A stretch of 64,000 bases of DNA from Nereocystis luetkeana (Eukaryota; Sar; Phaeophyceae; Laminariales; Laminariaceae): assembly GCA_031213475.1 (NCBI GenBank), contig JARUPZ010000002.1, forward strand, positions 8,170,830 through 8,234,829, in the 5' to 3' direction. The position numbers and the translations under genes are program-made. Below are positions 1 through 12,131 of this stretch, one piece after another. Below the pieces are notes generated by a model. That model did no database searches. It was not told the origin of the DNA and worked only from the letters and a program-made list of their open reading frames with translations. Within the stretch, counting starts at the first letter, position 1. The number at the start of each line of letters is the position of its first letter.

Positions 1-660
1 GGTCTGCCCTAGCCTGTGCGAGTACTATTGGTACTATACGAAGTACGTAATGTAGTTCTTCAGTTCTAGTTGTTGTACTCTGTTAACGTTGCTGGGTAGG
101 GTACTGTAGGGTTGGTAATTGTGTCGTGTGGTTTTAGAGGCTGAAGGACTCAGAATGTATTGAGGGTCTCCAAGCTTTAGCTATTACTGGTCGCAGTATA
201 TGGGTCGGTTGCTTGACGTTTTTCAATACGTGTGTTGTGATTTTACCCGCGGGAGTTTGTGCAGAGGTATGTTTGTAGTCGACGAGCCGGCGCTGGCGGT
301 CTTTTTGTCGTAGGTGTAACTACCGGGTACCTGGTACCTGGCATTGTTTATGGGCCTGCAGGCGCGAGAAGATCTAAAATATTTTTTTGCCGCAGCAGAA
401 CATTTGAGACGTTGCGTGGCCTTCCCCGCGTAAGTTACACTTGATATACCAGCTTCGCAGTCTTTCATTTTTGTACAGATAGATTCTGAACATGCAGTGT
501 GCGCCCAGCTTCACCGATGAAGAACAGAAGCATGGTGCGCCCGCCACGTGTGTTGCCACGCTATCTTTACAGCTGTGCTCTATAGCATCACTACCGGTAT
601 ATCATTGTATCACTACAGCTGTGCACATGCCGTGCGTCACGAAAAAAAAACAACCTGTTC
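1..660. other. No gene recognised
   Basis: I see no convincing exon or RNA gene here. Short open frames exist on both strands but lack family motifs. A GGTACC palindrome cluster of the kind scattered through the window lies near 325-345. Confidence 0.4.
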
Positions 661-680
661 ACCACCATCTTGTCATGACC

Positions 681-1516
681 TACACCCCCCCCCCCTCAAA
701 AAGTTTCTATGTAATATATGGAAACAACGTAATGAGCGCCCAATTGTTGGAGGTGTCTCTATTAGGGTCGATCTTAACGACGAGTGTTTTTCAGTTTTGT
801 TCGGTATTTTCCCGAAATTTCGGTATTTCGGGAAAAGCCGAAAAACTTCACCCCCCCAAAAAGTCGTCTCAAAGTTTTTAGGGTTTTTCAGGAAATTTAG
901 GTACAAGGCCGTAGAGGATCGGGCAACCCCACCGCTCGAGCTGTGCCACCACTCGCGAGCGCACAGAGCTGACAGGGGTCGTTCCTAAGGTCATTCGCAA
1001 GTCATGGCCGAACGCAGAAGGCGCATTAGCTTTCTGGGCTCTCGTGGCCGAGTTCACAAGGTGACCGCACCGAGGTGGCCGACCGACTGAGCTCGGTGAC
1101 GGCAATAGCTGAGACTTTGTCGCTTTGGGCAAGCGTTGGGCGTTGTTGCGTGACGAGTTGGTGATGGATTTCACTCCCCAAGGCACCGACACCTGCCTAC
1201 GAGTCAGGCCGATGACTGTGGGGCCACCGCACGCATGGGTTCCGCGAGCGCAGCTGCTGTGGGGACGGTTCTGTGCCGGGTGGACGATTATTTCCCGAGC
1301 CAACGGAGGCACTTACTCGATAAGATTCAACCCTCGCTGAATTTGGTGAAATGCCGAAATTTCAGGAAAAATGAAATACAATACGTGTCGTTAAGGTCGA
1401 CCCTTAGGAGCAGGAACGGTGCTCCGTCTCGAAAGGGATGCGTGGTCAATGGTCAAATGACTAAGGCAAGCAACAAATGAGTACGCCCCCCCCCCTCCCC
1501 CCCCCCTCCCCCCCTC
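681..1516 (+). repeat. Poly-C-tailed repeat, family II, interrupted copy
   Basis: The flanks of this stretch (about 700-764 and 1404-1516) match a shorter continuous copy at 48340-48515, including the shared words GGAAACAACGTA and TGAGCGCCCAA. Both copies end in ATGAGTAC followed by a long C run. The interruption, 765-1403, is a separate TIR element that is absent from the 48 kb copy. Confidence 0.6.
765..1403. mobile_element. Non-autonomous TIR transposon with TTA target duplication (Harbinger-like)
   Basis: The left end GGGTCGATCTTAACGAC and the reverse complement of the right end GGGTCGACCTTAACGAC are almost identical. Both ends are flanked by TTA, the target-site size and sequence typical of PIF/Harbinger elements. 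The related repeat at 48 kb lacks the insertion and so gives a paralogous empty site. No transposase frame is visible in the 639 bp, so it would need a transposase in trans. Family assignment rests only on the target duplication. Confidence 0.65.
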
Positions 1517-1858
1517 CTCCTTCCACTGGGCCCTGGATTTTTCAGCTTTACTATTCACTGGGCATAATACGATATGCACTTGCGCAGCACACAAGCATCA
1601 CATCATAGGGCGATGAGTCGCCACGAAAACCTACACATCTCGACGCACACTCGACGCACACCTCCTCCAGACAGCAATGCCATCATCGTATTTTCCATGT
1701 CCTATTAAAACGTACTCGTACAAGGTCTCTTGTACTATACCCTGCCCGCCCCCGTCATCAAGCTCAATACGCCAGGACCACACCGCTGCCGTAGTACTAC
1801 CCTCGTGTTCATACCCTGCCCACACCCCCTATTGATCTAAGCTCCAAAGCCAGGACCG

Positions 1859-2227
1859 TCACTCCGAGTCCGTCGATCGCTCCTCCTCGTTGCCGTCCTC
1901 CTCGGTATCCCCGAACTGACCGCGAATCGCGACACTCTTGACCAGGCAAAACGGTTCCAGGCCGCTTGTGACGACGAGGGAGAGCCGATCCGCTTCTTCC
2001 AACCGCTCCCCCCGCGGGACGCGGAACAACATGTTTGCGAAGGACGTCGTCGTCTCGGGTCCCCTACCCCCCTCCGCGCCGTACACATCGCCATCTTCAT
2101 CGCCGGCAGATGGCCGCCTGTTGGTGGGGCAAGCGACGATGTCGGAGACGTGGTCACACCTTGATAGTGAATCCTCACGGAGGTTGTGTGCTTGGCGCCC
2201 AAAGCCAACCTTCCGACCCGAGCCCAA
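1859..2227 (-). CDS. Unassigned acidic coding segment with stop codon
   Basis: This minus-strand frame has an amino-acid composition and codon choice that look coding. It includes a stretch TTTSFANMLFRVPRGERLEE and an acidic C terminus ending in ERSTDSE before a stop. It could be the last exon of a host gene or a fragment of a transposon protein. I recognise no domain, and no start codon or splice acceptor could be fixed. Confidence 0.3.
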   Translation of the reverse strand: MGSGRKVGFGRQAHNLREDSLSRCDHVSDIVACPTNRRPSAGDEDGDVYGAEGGRGPETTTSFANMLFRVPRGERLEEADRLSLVVTSGLEPFCLVKSVAIRGQFGDTEEDGNEEERSTDSE

Positions 2228-2283
2228 ACCCTATGCCAGTGATCAGTGTTTGTATGATGTGCTCGGCAAGACTCTAGGTTGAC

Positions 2284-3500
2284 TCGGCCGGCTTGGATGC
2301 TGCGCTTGAAAACGCTCTACGGCAGGGTGATTCGGTCGGCTCGGAATGCTGTGGCTGCGGAAATATCCCAGGTTGATTCGGCCGCATATACAATAGTGCA
2401 CCCCTACTCGTCAATCAGAGTGCCAAAATTGCTACCATGAGGAAGATTCGCTATCAACCCTTGTCTATTACTGCGTTGTCGGGTAGATGAAACGTATGGA
2501 ACTGCGATGATGGTGGGAAGGCAGAAGCTGGAAGTGGGGGGAGAGTCGTTTCTATTTTTGTCGACTTTTCTTCGGCTCTTTTCGCGAACAATACTGTCAA
2601 TATTGTTATTATTGTTATGCTTATCCGACAATGTGCAGCGCGAGCTTCAATGTTGATACTGTTAATCTTAATAATACTGCCGTGCACAAGCACATGCACT
2701 ACGAGGAAAGCTTTTAAGGCTCTCGTCCTTCTTAATGAGTTACCGATGTCTATAAGAAGGGCTTCGTTCGTATATCGTATACTGTACAGCAGTAGTACCA
2801 TGGGAGCGTTGAGCGATTTAATGTGCTATATCAGGGCACACGCAAAGCCAGCTACCTGATGTTCGTTTTGCGCGCCGGCGAGCTTGAATACTACAATATC
2901 GGCCGCGCACCGGCGGCGCGAGATTAGGATCAGACCGTTATGAACATGTTGAAAAACATGTTGTGGAAGCCTACTACTGTATTGATAATTTGTCTTCCTC
3001 GACGAACGAACGGTAGAGCAGCACACGCGTCGGCAACACACTTTGAACATCTGCCTACTACCGTCCCGTTTCCTTGATGTTCGTTCTCCATGAATCCGCT
3101 CTACACCCCACACAACTTTTTCAAGCTATGCTTCACTTCACCCTTCCCACTCACCCAGTCACTCGCCCCCCCCCCGCCTTACGAGTGTTTCATACCTTCG
3201 CTCTTCCCCCACAAGCTCGAGGCTGTACTCGAGCCGCCGATAGGGAAACATTTCTATACCCCGGTCGCGACCTCGGCCCCCGACACCATTGCCTCTGCTC
3301 CTGCTGCTGCTGCTGGGGGGGCTGGTGCTGCCGGCACCGGCACTAGTGCCGCTGGCACCGCTGGCGTTGCTGTTGCCGAGCTGAACACCAACTGCGTTGA
3401 CCCCACCACAAGCAACCACCACCTGGTCCAAGAGCCACACAGCAGCAACCGGAAATCGCGAGAGCTAACGATACGCTGGCATGCGCGGCAACTTCCTATA
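2284..3500. other. No gene recognised
   Basis: The stretch holds simple GCTGCTGCT/alanine-rich low complexity near 3290-3370 and short open frames on both strands. Nothing resembles a conserved domain. Confidence 0.35.
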
Positions 3501-3577
3501 CATGCGATATGTACGACGAGGAATGGCTTGCTATACATACATGCGATATGTACGACGAGGAATGGCTTGCTATACAT
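3501..3577. repeat. Perfect tandem duplication, 39-bp unit
   Basis: A unit beginning CATGCGATATGTACGACGAG occurs twice in direct succession with no mismatch, so it is probably a recent slippage or repair duplication. Confidence 0.9.
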
Positions 3578-4201
3578 CGGGGGCTCACTTTCGGCCGGCT
3601 CGATATCAAGTATATTATTATTATGCTTGCCACCCGACAAGGTGCAGCATGAGCTTCAGCGTTGATCACTCAAAACATTCCTGAAGTATATTCTCTCTCG
3701 TCAAAGCTCTTCCCCATCAAACACAACCAACCGAAAAGAAAAACACCATCCTCTATTATACCTGGTACTGTACCTCCGAGCTCACGTTTTGGTTGCCCTC
3801 GAACTGTTCCACGTATATTTATTTTTAATCAATAAGACGTCAGCTGTGAGTTCGACTGGCTGAATAGTTGGTATTCAATTTTGGAAGCTGCGTGATACAT
3901 CTGTACCATGTATTCTGTATTTTATCCCTTTTGTTAGGGATATAGTTCAGTGACTCCCCTGGATGCTACCCGGGTCAACAGGACAAATTTCGTAATAATC
4001 CTGCGCACTACGAGTATATAATAACCCGAAAAAGGGAGAGTAATGCATACTCACATCCTGGACAATTACTATTTCAATAGTCTGCTGCTGTGCCTACATC
4101 AGTTGATTCAGGAGACTGTGTGTCAATTGAATTTGTCGTTACCATTGGTTTTAGCAACAAACTGCTGTCTATTATTTGGAATTGCCCATGCAATTGACTT
4201 C
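3578..4201. other. No gene recognised
   Basis: AT-richer sequence without a convincing exon, RNA gene or repeat end. Confidence 0.35.
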
Positions 4202-4683
4202 GAACAACATTTTCGCCTGATTGAGAGCGTAGTATCTGATTGAGAGCGAGATTGCGCGATACGCTGTAGCCGGACTACCGCTGAGAGGTGGAGCTTGCTG
4301 TGTAGCTTGAATTGAAGGGCTAGCCCGTAGCTTCAAGCCGCTACCCTGGTCATCGTGTGGGAGTCTCTCGTTGTGGAGCTACAGTCGGGAGCAGAAGCTA
4401 CAGTAGAGCCCACCGCCCGAGGCGAAACAGTTTGAGGCAGGAATAATAGCCAATCTGGGGAAATCTAGCAACTTGTCTAGCTCCTAGCTGCAGCATCCGA
4501 TGACGATGACACGCATATGCTCGTGACGCTGCTGACGAGACCTTCAATTTGCGCCGCTTCTTGGAATAGCCCGTCCCCTACTTACCAAGAAATGGCAAGA
4601 GGCGTCTGGACCCGGAATTTCAATTTATTTGGCTCTCGCTCTCAATCAGATACTTCGCTCTCAATCAGGCGAATATGTTGTTC
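4202..4683. mobile_element. Short TIR (foldback-type) element
   Basis: The first 49 bases (from GAACAACATTTTCGCC) are matched in inverted orientation by the last 49, with about three mismatches. Each terminal repeat holds the word TGATTGAGAGCG twice, so the TIR is itself internally repeated. The 380-bp interior has no coding frame. No clear target duplication was found, so the superfamily is unknown. Confidence 0.65.
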
Positions 4684-4854
4684 CCTGTATACCCATTCGT
4701 TCGCAGGGTGATTTAATGTGCCATATTACGAGTAGTATCAATTCAATGGGGGTTGTCTGTTATAATAATGGTACAATAAATAGGTACACGGCCATGACAT
4801 TTATCGAGAAAATTATGTCTTCTGGGCGGCATCTGAAATGAATTGTGCGGACAA

Positions 4855-5190
4855 TTCCAACTATACTTTCCAATCGCCGAAGTCCGTTTGGACAATTCCA
4901 TTTGATAAGCCGCAGCCGAAATCAATTGTTCAGACAAATCCAATTTAGGGATGTTTCCGATCCTGTTGTAGAGGGAATACTAGCATGCATGGTATTATTG
5001 AATACGGACCAACCCAACTGTAGTTCTACAATTAGCTCCCAGCTTTCAAATAACAGAGCCCTCTTAAACTCAACAGTCACGACAGTTCCAATTGATAGAT
5101 TGCTTCCGAAACCAATCGTCCGGACAATTCCAATTAATGGACGGCCTCCCGAAAAAGCAGTTGCCCTGACAAGTCCAATTCATACAAATC
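4855..5190. repeat. Degenerate tandem repeat with GGACAATTCCAATT core
   Basis: The phrase GGACAATTCCA, followed about 20 bases later by a variant of CCGAAATCAATTGT, recurs several times with drift. This is an old, diverged tandem array. Confidence 0.5.
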
Positions 5191-6039
5191 ACCCAAATCA
5201 ATTGTATTACTGTAGGTAAAAACAAAATAGGGAAATAATCTTGACGTCAGTTCGAATAAAAACAACGCGAGACCCCGGTCTTACTGCAACGATCGATATC
5301 TCTTGGGGTACACACTTAAAACTCGTCACATACGTTGAACGAAATGTAGGGGTCGTCCTTTGTTGCGAGCTGCGGGCGCACACGCGCACCGCCCCCCCCT
5401 TTGAGCTCACTCTACTTTTGCTCATCATCGTCAGCTTCCAGCTGAGCAAATCAATCAACACTTTGGCTTGGGGTCACCACACCATCTTCTTCTTCTTCTT
5501 CTCTTCTATTGAAGCTTCTCGTACAAGTCAACTGACAGTGACTATACGTTAGCCTCGAGCATTTAGACTGACTGTGTAGTGACTGGCCATCGGCAATCGA
5601 GTCTAGGCGTACACACCAGCTATCATACGAGCTGGTGCACACGCCAATCGCCATACCTAATGAAGAGTAGACAAGTGCCCGAGGAAACTTCCTCGGACAC
5701 GTGTCTTTGCCCGTCTATTAATAGCGGGTTAACAGAAAAGGAGAGCAGAATGGGCTTGATGCCTTGAATCAAGCCCCTATCGACTCACTCTCTCAACAGC
5801 TCCCTTCTCTATCATGAGGAATATTACGACAACAACACAAGACGTATCCTGGACAAGAGAAACCTGCCTCCCTAGCCAGTTCCGATAGTATCTACATTCC
5901 ATTCCCTTACCACGATACTCGGGGTTCTCCTACACTGTTGTCCAGGGTATGTGTGATACTGCTGTATATATCACGTTGCAACATGTTGAAATGTTTTCGG
6001 ACCAAGTTCACGAAAATATGGTTAGGTTCTGTAGGGTAC
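5191..6039. other. No gene recognised
   Basis: The stretch contains short hairpins, such as CCGAGGAAACTTCCTCGG near 5680, and a TC-rich run. No coding or RNA gene is supported. Confidence 0.35.
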
Positions 6040-6336
6040 CTGCAGAACAATACCCGGGGTATTTACCCGGGAAGTACCCCACAGAGAACTTCTGTAAGTT
6101 CTTTAAGACATTTATACCCGTACCCGGAATTTCTGGAAGTTTTGTACGACCTTCATACCCGCACCCGGAACTTCTGTAAGTTCTGTACGCCCCGTTTCAC
6201 AATACCCGGGGTACCGATACAGCGTTTTTGTACCTGCCCGGAACTTCTGTGAGTTCTGTACGCCCGTGCCACAATACCCAGAACTTCTGTGAGTTCTGTG
6301 AGGGTTTTATACCCTAACCCGGAACTTCTGTAAGTT
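6040..6336 (+). repeat. Interspersed repeat built of ACTTCTGTGAGTTCTGTA units, left copy
   Basis: The sequence is a chain of variants of CCCGGAACTTCTGTGAGTTC separated by CCACAATACCC-type linkers. It is collinear over about 260 bp with part of the copy at 15420-15870. It ends abruptly where the 3' end of LINE copy E begins. Confidence 0.75.
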
Positions 6337-6556
6337 ATGTGTGTTTCCTTCACATTAAATCGTTCCTTCTACCCGTCGACATCCAGCACAACCAGTGTCC
6401 GTGCCGATTCTTCAATCCTAGAAGAGATGCAAGTTCTGTGGTCACAAAGCTACGCCACAGAGATACTACGTTGCCACGTACCAGGTATGCAGTAAGCACA
6501 GCAGTGGGCGATGCAATGCCATGTCATCATACTAGATACAATGGGCACGACATTGG
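6337..6556 (-). mobile_element. LINE copy E, 3' terminal part
   Basis: This is the last 220 bases of the window's LINE family in minus orientation: the tail (complement of TTAATGTGAAG plus an AC-type run) followed by the conserved 3' UTR. The rest of the same copy resumes at 12132. The two parts join in the order seen in uninterrupted 3' UTRs, so LINE copy A landed between them. Confidence 0.8.
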
Positions 6557-8827
6557 ACCTACCCCCTCTTCGGCCTGCCCCGTCCTTAGGGTAGGCCGAG
6601 GAAGTCCGCCAGGACCTGCAGCGGTCTAGCGACAGTCACACGAACATCGAGCTTCGGACTAGGTAGGGGGGGAACCTTGTGCGGTCCGGCTGGTGGCCTG
6701 CTCGCTATAAGGACCGCGTGAGGTGGTGGTGTTTTTTCTTCTTAACCCCGACGCCGAGGAGTTCATCCCTCAGGCGGAACGGGTACATCACCACAGCAGA
6801 GAGCGCTACGTGGGCAGCCGGTGGAGTGGAACGGCTGGCCACAGCGTGGGTATGCATGCACGACAGGAAGGATGGGATTGTCGGCGTGGGTTGGGACGGC
6901 TGCGCCCAGCCAACGGAAACCAAGGCGCGTACCGGGCTACGAAACGGAGAGCCACTTTCGCCATAGAGAAAAAAAAGAAACAAAAGAAGAAAAAAAGGAG
7001 GCGGGGACAAGCCTCACGTCGGCTCGCAAAGAAAGCAGCACGCGAGGCTCGTAAGAGACAGAAGGAGGCACTTGAGGCGGTAGCGACCTACAATGTGCGC
7101 ACCCTGGCTGTAAAGGGGAAGAACGGGTACGGACATGACGAGCGTGTACCGGCGAAGGGGCGACAACTCGGCTGAGACTTCATTGGCCTGCAGGAAACTC
7201 GGAGGTCCGGCAGCACGACGTTCCGTGCGGCAGGGTATCGTGTTTTCTGTTCGGGACAGGAAAAAACAGCTACCAGGCAAGGGCTGTACGGAGTAGGCCT
7301 AGCTGTCAAGGAATCGTTGTGCAGCAAGTCTGTGTACACCCATCAGTTCGTTGACGAGCGACTAATGTCTACCATGAGCTGGCTAGCAAATGCGAGACAG
7401 TCAATTTCGTCGTTGCGTATGCTCCCACTGATTGTACCAAGGACGCCGAACTGAAACGTATTTTCTGGCAGAAGCTGGAGGACTTGGTGGAAAAATCCCG
7501 ACGAAAGAGTGTCTGTTTGTACTGATGGATACCAACGCGCGAACTGGACAGAGGAAGGAAGGAAGGGTGCGGTGATGATGAAAGTAGAGTGCTGGGAGCG
7601 TATGGACGTGATGACCGTAACGATCATGGCAGACGGCTCCTGTCGTTCGCCACCAATTGCAAGCTAGCTCTCACCAACACGTTTTTCAGCATGCGCAAGG
7701 GTGGGGTATCGCATACACACAACGGCACCAGCCCGAATGACCGTAAGCGGATCGACTACATCCTAACCCGTCAAGTCCATCGACCTAGAGTACAAGATGC
7801 GAAAGTCGTCCCACAGCCTCCTGCCCCAGCTAAGGCTGACTCAGACCACAACATCTTGTATATCAAATTCCGACTCGGTGGTCACTTTGCGCCCAACAGA
7901 CAAATACGTAGACCGACGAAACGCCGAGAGTTCGACAGGCAGCTTTTTATGTCCGATGGAAAGTGTCGTGAGCGAGTAGTCGTCAGGGTCATTTCCACTC
8001 TCAACCAGCCTATCCAGGCCGTAATACGTCTGGTATGGTTGAGGTTTTCACTACGGCTATTATTGATGCGGTCGAAAAAGAGGTACCACCCCCTGCACGT
8101 CGCCACCGCAGACATGGATGGTGTGATTCAGCCGAAACCTTGGCCGCATTCATACCAGCATGGACAGCGAGGGAGGATGCACGACAATTCTTGCGTGCCC
8201 ACCTCCGGGATAGAACCGCGTGGAAGACACTGAGATCTGCGTGTGCGAACCTAGGTGATTGCCGCAGGACGGCATGCGTACTTCGAAGCGTACCTTGCCG
8301 AAACCGAACGACTCCTAGCGAATAACGACCAGAGAGGCTTTTACAAGCACCTTAAGAGTACGGTAGGATTGGAAGGGACTACAGCGAGGAGCGAACAGTT
8401 CATTACGGACGGGGATGGCACGCTCTTCTTACGGGATAAGGTGCGAATTCGTGATCGATGGGCGGGGTTTTGCCACAAACTCTTGAACACGAAGTCGCTG
8501 AAACTCGATCCCACGATCATCGACCTCTTGCCACCGCGACCGCCAAAACTGTCGCTTGAAGATGAACCATCCATGGACGAGATGACAGAAGGATGTTAAA
8601 TTGGAAAGCTGTCGGGCCAGATGGTCTCCCGGCCGAACTCCTGAAAATCGACCACCCGGCATTCGCTCAGTGCTTTCACAACATCCTTGTCAATGTTTGG
8701 GTAACAGGAGAAGTACCCCAGCAATGGAAAGATGCGATCATCAAGGTCCTTCGCCAAAAAGAAGGACCGAACTGACTGCAACAACTACCGAGGGATTTCG
8801 CTTGTTGCCCACGCAGGCAAAGTTTAG

Positions 8828-9652
8828 TTGAAAATCGTCGCGTCCCACCTCAGCAACTGCTACCGCGAGACCGAGGAACTACTCCCTGAGGAACAATGTG
8901 GCTTCCGCCCCGCACGATCAACGGTTGATATGCTGTTCGTCGTGCGCCGGTTGCAAGAGCTCGGACGACAGAGGAAAATCCCCTTGTACGTGTGCTTCAT
9001 CGACCTGCAGAAAGCGTACGACTCTGTCGACCGAGAGCTGTTATGGAAGGTACTCACACGCTTTGGCGTACCAACCAAGATGCTGAGAATTATCCGGAAT
9101 TTCCACGATGGCATGCGGGCTCGCGTGCGTACTGATGACGGCGAGCACTCGGAATGGTTTGATGTCACGCAGGGGCTGCGGCAAGGCTGTGTACTATCAC
9201 CGTTACTGTTCAACGTCTTAGCTGCTGCGTTACACGTCGTACTAGTACGCTTCAGCCAAGGCGAAGCCATCGTGAGGGATTTGGTCCAACTCAGTGATGC
9301 TGGAGTAGTTCGAACAGAGAAGCAGGAGCCGTTGGCGTGCGTGCGAAGGGCTGTATGGTGCATGTTGTACGCCGATGATGCAGGAATTGTCTCGAAGTCG
9401 GCTGACGGGCTCGCGAAAATGATAACAGTCGTCGTGACTGTCTTCGAAGCAGCAGGCCTCACGGTGTCGGAAAAGACGACAGAGACAATGCTCCTACAAA
9501 CACCAGACCAGACAACCCTCGCACCACCGCTCGTCATCGAAGCGGCAGGTCAGAGGTATAAGCAGACGACCCAGTTCTTAGACCTAGGCGGCATTATCCA
9601 CGAAAACGCTGCGCTCTCGCTCGAAATCGACCGACGGATCCGCCTCATGTGA
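8828..9652 (+). pseudogene. Reverse transcriptase fragment of LINE copy A
   Basis: This 274-codon open segment carries reverse transcriptase fingers and palm: [36 protein letters not shown] and [10 protein letters not shown] with the catalytic DD. It ends at a stop where intact copy C reads on ([14 protein letters not shown]). It is the longest preserved piece of the broken polyprotein of copy A. Confidence 0.85.
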
Positions 9653-10873
9653 GCATATGCCTCAAACGGTTCGGCCCTGAGTTGTATGATAGGACGACCG
9701 CCCTCCTTAGCCTTAAAGTCCGAATGCTGAAGGCCGAGGTGATTGAGACCCTGCTGCACGGGTGTGTGACGTGGACCCTCAGAGCGGAACACTTTGCCAA
9801 GTTTCGAACGGCTCACCACCAAGTCCTGTTGCGAGTCATTGGCTTCTAGCGCCGACTTTGTACTGACCATGCCGCCCTCTCGTACGCGAAGGCCCTCAAG
9901 ATGACACGTTGCGAGAGCATCGAAACGACCATTCGTAAACGGCGGCTATTCTTTGCGGGGGGCGTGCCACGGCAAAGCAAGGAGCGATTACCCAGTCGGG
10001 TAATGTTCGGGACGATAGCTGGTGGGGAGAACCCGAGACCAGGCGGACAGTCTAAGACTTGGCATAGATGCATAATCGAAGACCTTAGGGAGTTCCGAGC
10101 CACCGAAGGGTCAACGGAAGTTACCCCCTTGGTGTTTGGAGTTGAGACCGCGTTGTGGTCCACTGCAGCCAAAAAGGCGGGGAAGTGGTACTACGGGATC
10201 CTTGAAGCAGCCGAACGGTTCATGGTGAGGTGGCACGAGGCTGAGGCTGAGATGAGTAGGCAGTGCCGTACATCCGCCACTATCCAAGTGAATGGGGGGG
10301 GAGGGGGCAACAGGAGAATTAGCAGAAAACCCGACCAAGGGAATGCGGAGAGGGGGGGGAACAGGAGGAGTAGAAGGGAAACTGTGGTAGACGAATGTAG
10401 GAAGGAGATGGCAGACAGGGTAGCAAGGCACCAGGCCGACTAGGAAGTAGAACATGACCATACTACTAGTACCACCAACCGGTGCAGCTGGTTCGAACGT
10501 GGTCTTCCCTTGTCTTTCTTTTTGTTTGTTTTTTTCTTTCTTGCGCTGATTCTCGGGTATTTTTCATTTGATTTATTTCTCTTCTTTTTCTGATTGATAA
10601 GCCGTACTGAAGGAGTAGTGTGGCGTGGTTGGATGACGAGCCTGCTCTGCTCGTTTCGTATTGTCTGACGCCAAGGGGCTGGGCATAGTTGACGAACGCA
10701 GGGCGGAGACGGCAGTCTGGGTAGGAAAGTACCAGGTGGATTAGCAGGGAGAACCTAGCTATACTACTCGTACCACAAGCTGCTGCCGCCACCTGGAGGG
10801 TGCTTTGGGCTTTGGTCTGCCTGTTATTTTCCCTTTGTTATTCCTTCCTTGGTTCTTTGTCTTACTCTGTTTA

Positions 10874-11697
10874 GACCTATGCCAATGGAAACGCGAAGTT
10901 GAAAAGTTTTTTTTCAAATATATGGCTTTAAAAAAACAGCCGAAAAAATTCTCGTACCGCCGCTGTGGGAAAAAAAGAGAAAAATGTTCGATTTTTTCTT
11001 CTTTTTTCCCCAACGGCTGGAGGCGGCGCCATTTGTGTTTTTCTGGTCGCAAATTGTCAACACGGTGATCGAAACCAGCTCGTGCGACGATCGACCCTCG
11101 ATCTCGACATAGACTCAGCCCACGGCCAACCCACTCGGTATCTGGCAAGCCCAACGAGTATAGATGACGGCCTCGAAGATATCAGGCGGATCCATGGTCT
11201 AGGGGGCGAGAGCTTGCCGGCGGCGTCGTACGGTATCCTCCCTAACCTGAAAAAAAGACTATTTTTTGCCATTCGAGATGGATGGAGAAGTTTTGTCTTC
11301 TGTTTTGTGCAAACCAGCGGCCAAATGTTTTTTATCACACGCCTGGTCAGCTCCCGCCACATGACACCGGCCATGGTGTGAAGACGGTGACTAGGGTGGG
11401 TCGGAGCCCCTAACGAGCGCACTCCGTTCAGAATTCGTGACGCAATCGTTGGTTTTGTTGATCGATGTCTGTCGAGGACTCGGAATCTCGCCGCTTCGAA
11501 CCAAAGATCGGCCTGAGTTTTTCTCAGGCCGATGTTGGCCCAACATCGGCCCCAGATTTGTTTTTTTCGGGCTTTTCCAAAAGTTAGGAACTTTTTTTTT
11601 TAGGTGGCCCATAGGAAGCGTGTTCTGAAATGTTTTGGCGGGTATCTTTGAAATTCAAACTTTTTATTGCAACTTCGCTGTACCATTGGCATAGGTC
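10874..11697. mobile_element. Non-autonomous TIR transposon inside LINE A, TTA target duplication
   Basis: The element starts with GACCTATGCCAATGG and ends with the exact reverse complement; the match extends to about 28 bp with a few mismatches. TTA flanks both sides. Removing the element and one TTA restores the sequence found in other LINE copies (CTGTTTACAAGCAG at 19460), an empty-site proof. The TTA duplication points to the PIF/Harbinger superfamily. No transposase frame is seen in the 824 bp. Its terminal repeats differ from those of the TTA-flanked element at 765-1403, so it is a second family. Confidence 0.8.
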
Positions 11698-12131
11698 TTA
11701 CAAGCAGTGGTGTTTTTTGTTAATTTTTCTTTTTTTCCAGCTCGTTCTTTTTCAAGTGTTGGCCACCTCGCCTGCCGGGGGGGGCACGACAGATTGTTTC
11801 TTCTAGTTTTTGCTTTCATTCTTTTTTCTTCTTCTCTTTTGGTTTGTCTTCTTAGTTTTTGTTTTCTCTTTGATTGTTTCCTTTCGTTTCTCTATTTCAT
11901 AGAATGTGTATGCCGTGTCTGTCGTATCTATTATTATAGTATGATGACATGGCATTGCATTGCCCACTGCTGTGCTTGCTGCATAACGGTACGTGGCAAC
12001 GTAGTATCTCTGTGGCGTAGCTTTGTGACCACAGAACTTGTATCTCCTCTAGGATTGAAGAATCGGCACGGACACTGGTTGTGCTGCATGTCGACGGGTA
12101 GAAAGAACGGTTTAATGTGAAGAACACACAC

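Larger units (their letters stand above)
6557..12131 (+). mobile_element. LINE copy A, full-length but decayed RTE-like retrotransposon
   Basis: This plus-strand copy runs from the same 5' sequence as copy C (CTTCGGCCTGCCCCGTCC) to a 3' end of TTAATGTGAAGAACACACAC. Its protein frame is in pieces: endonuclease segments at about 7050-7900, thumb/linker at 8255-8600, and the reverse transcriptase core at 8828-9652 with [12 protein letters not shown] and YADDAG. C-terminal segments follow at 9649-10443. At least six frameshifts or stops separate these pieces, for example the shift between 8599 and 8593, the stop near 8826, and the stop near 9850. A long pyrimidine-rich 3' UTR follows. It is interrupted at 10874-11697 by a TIR transposon. 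The copy sits inside LINE E and should be immobile. Confidence 0.85.

Noticed and set aside
5573-5944. Possible solo LTR (TG to CA ends, TATA-like box, hairpin)
   Set aside because: No target duplication, no second copy and no internal retroviral-type sequence in the window. Evidence too thin to list.
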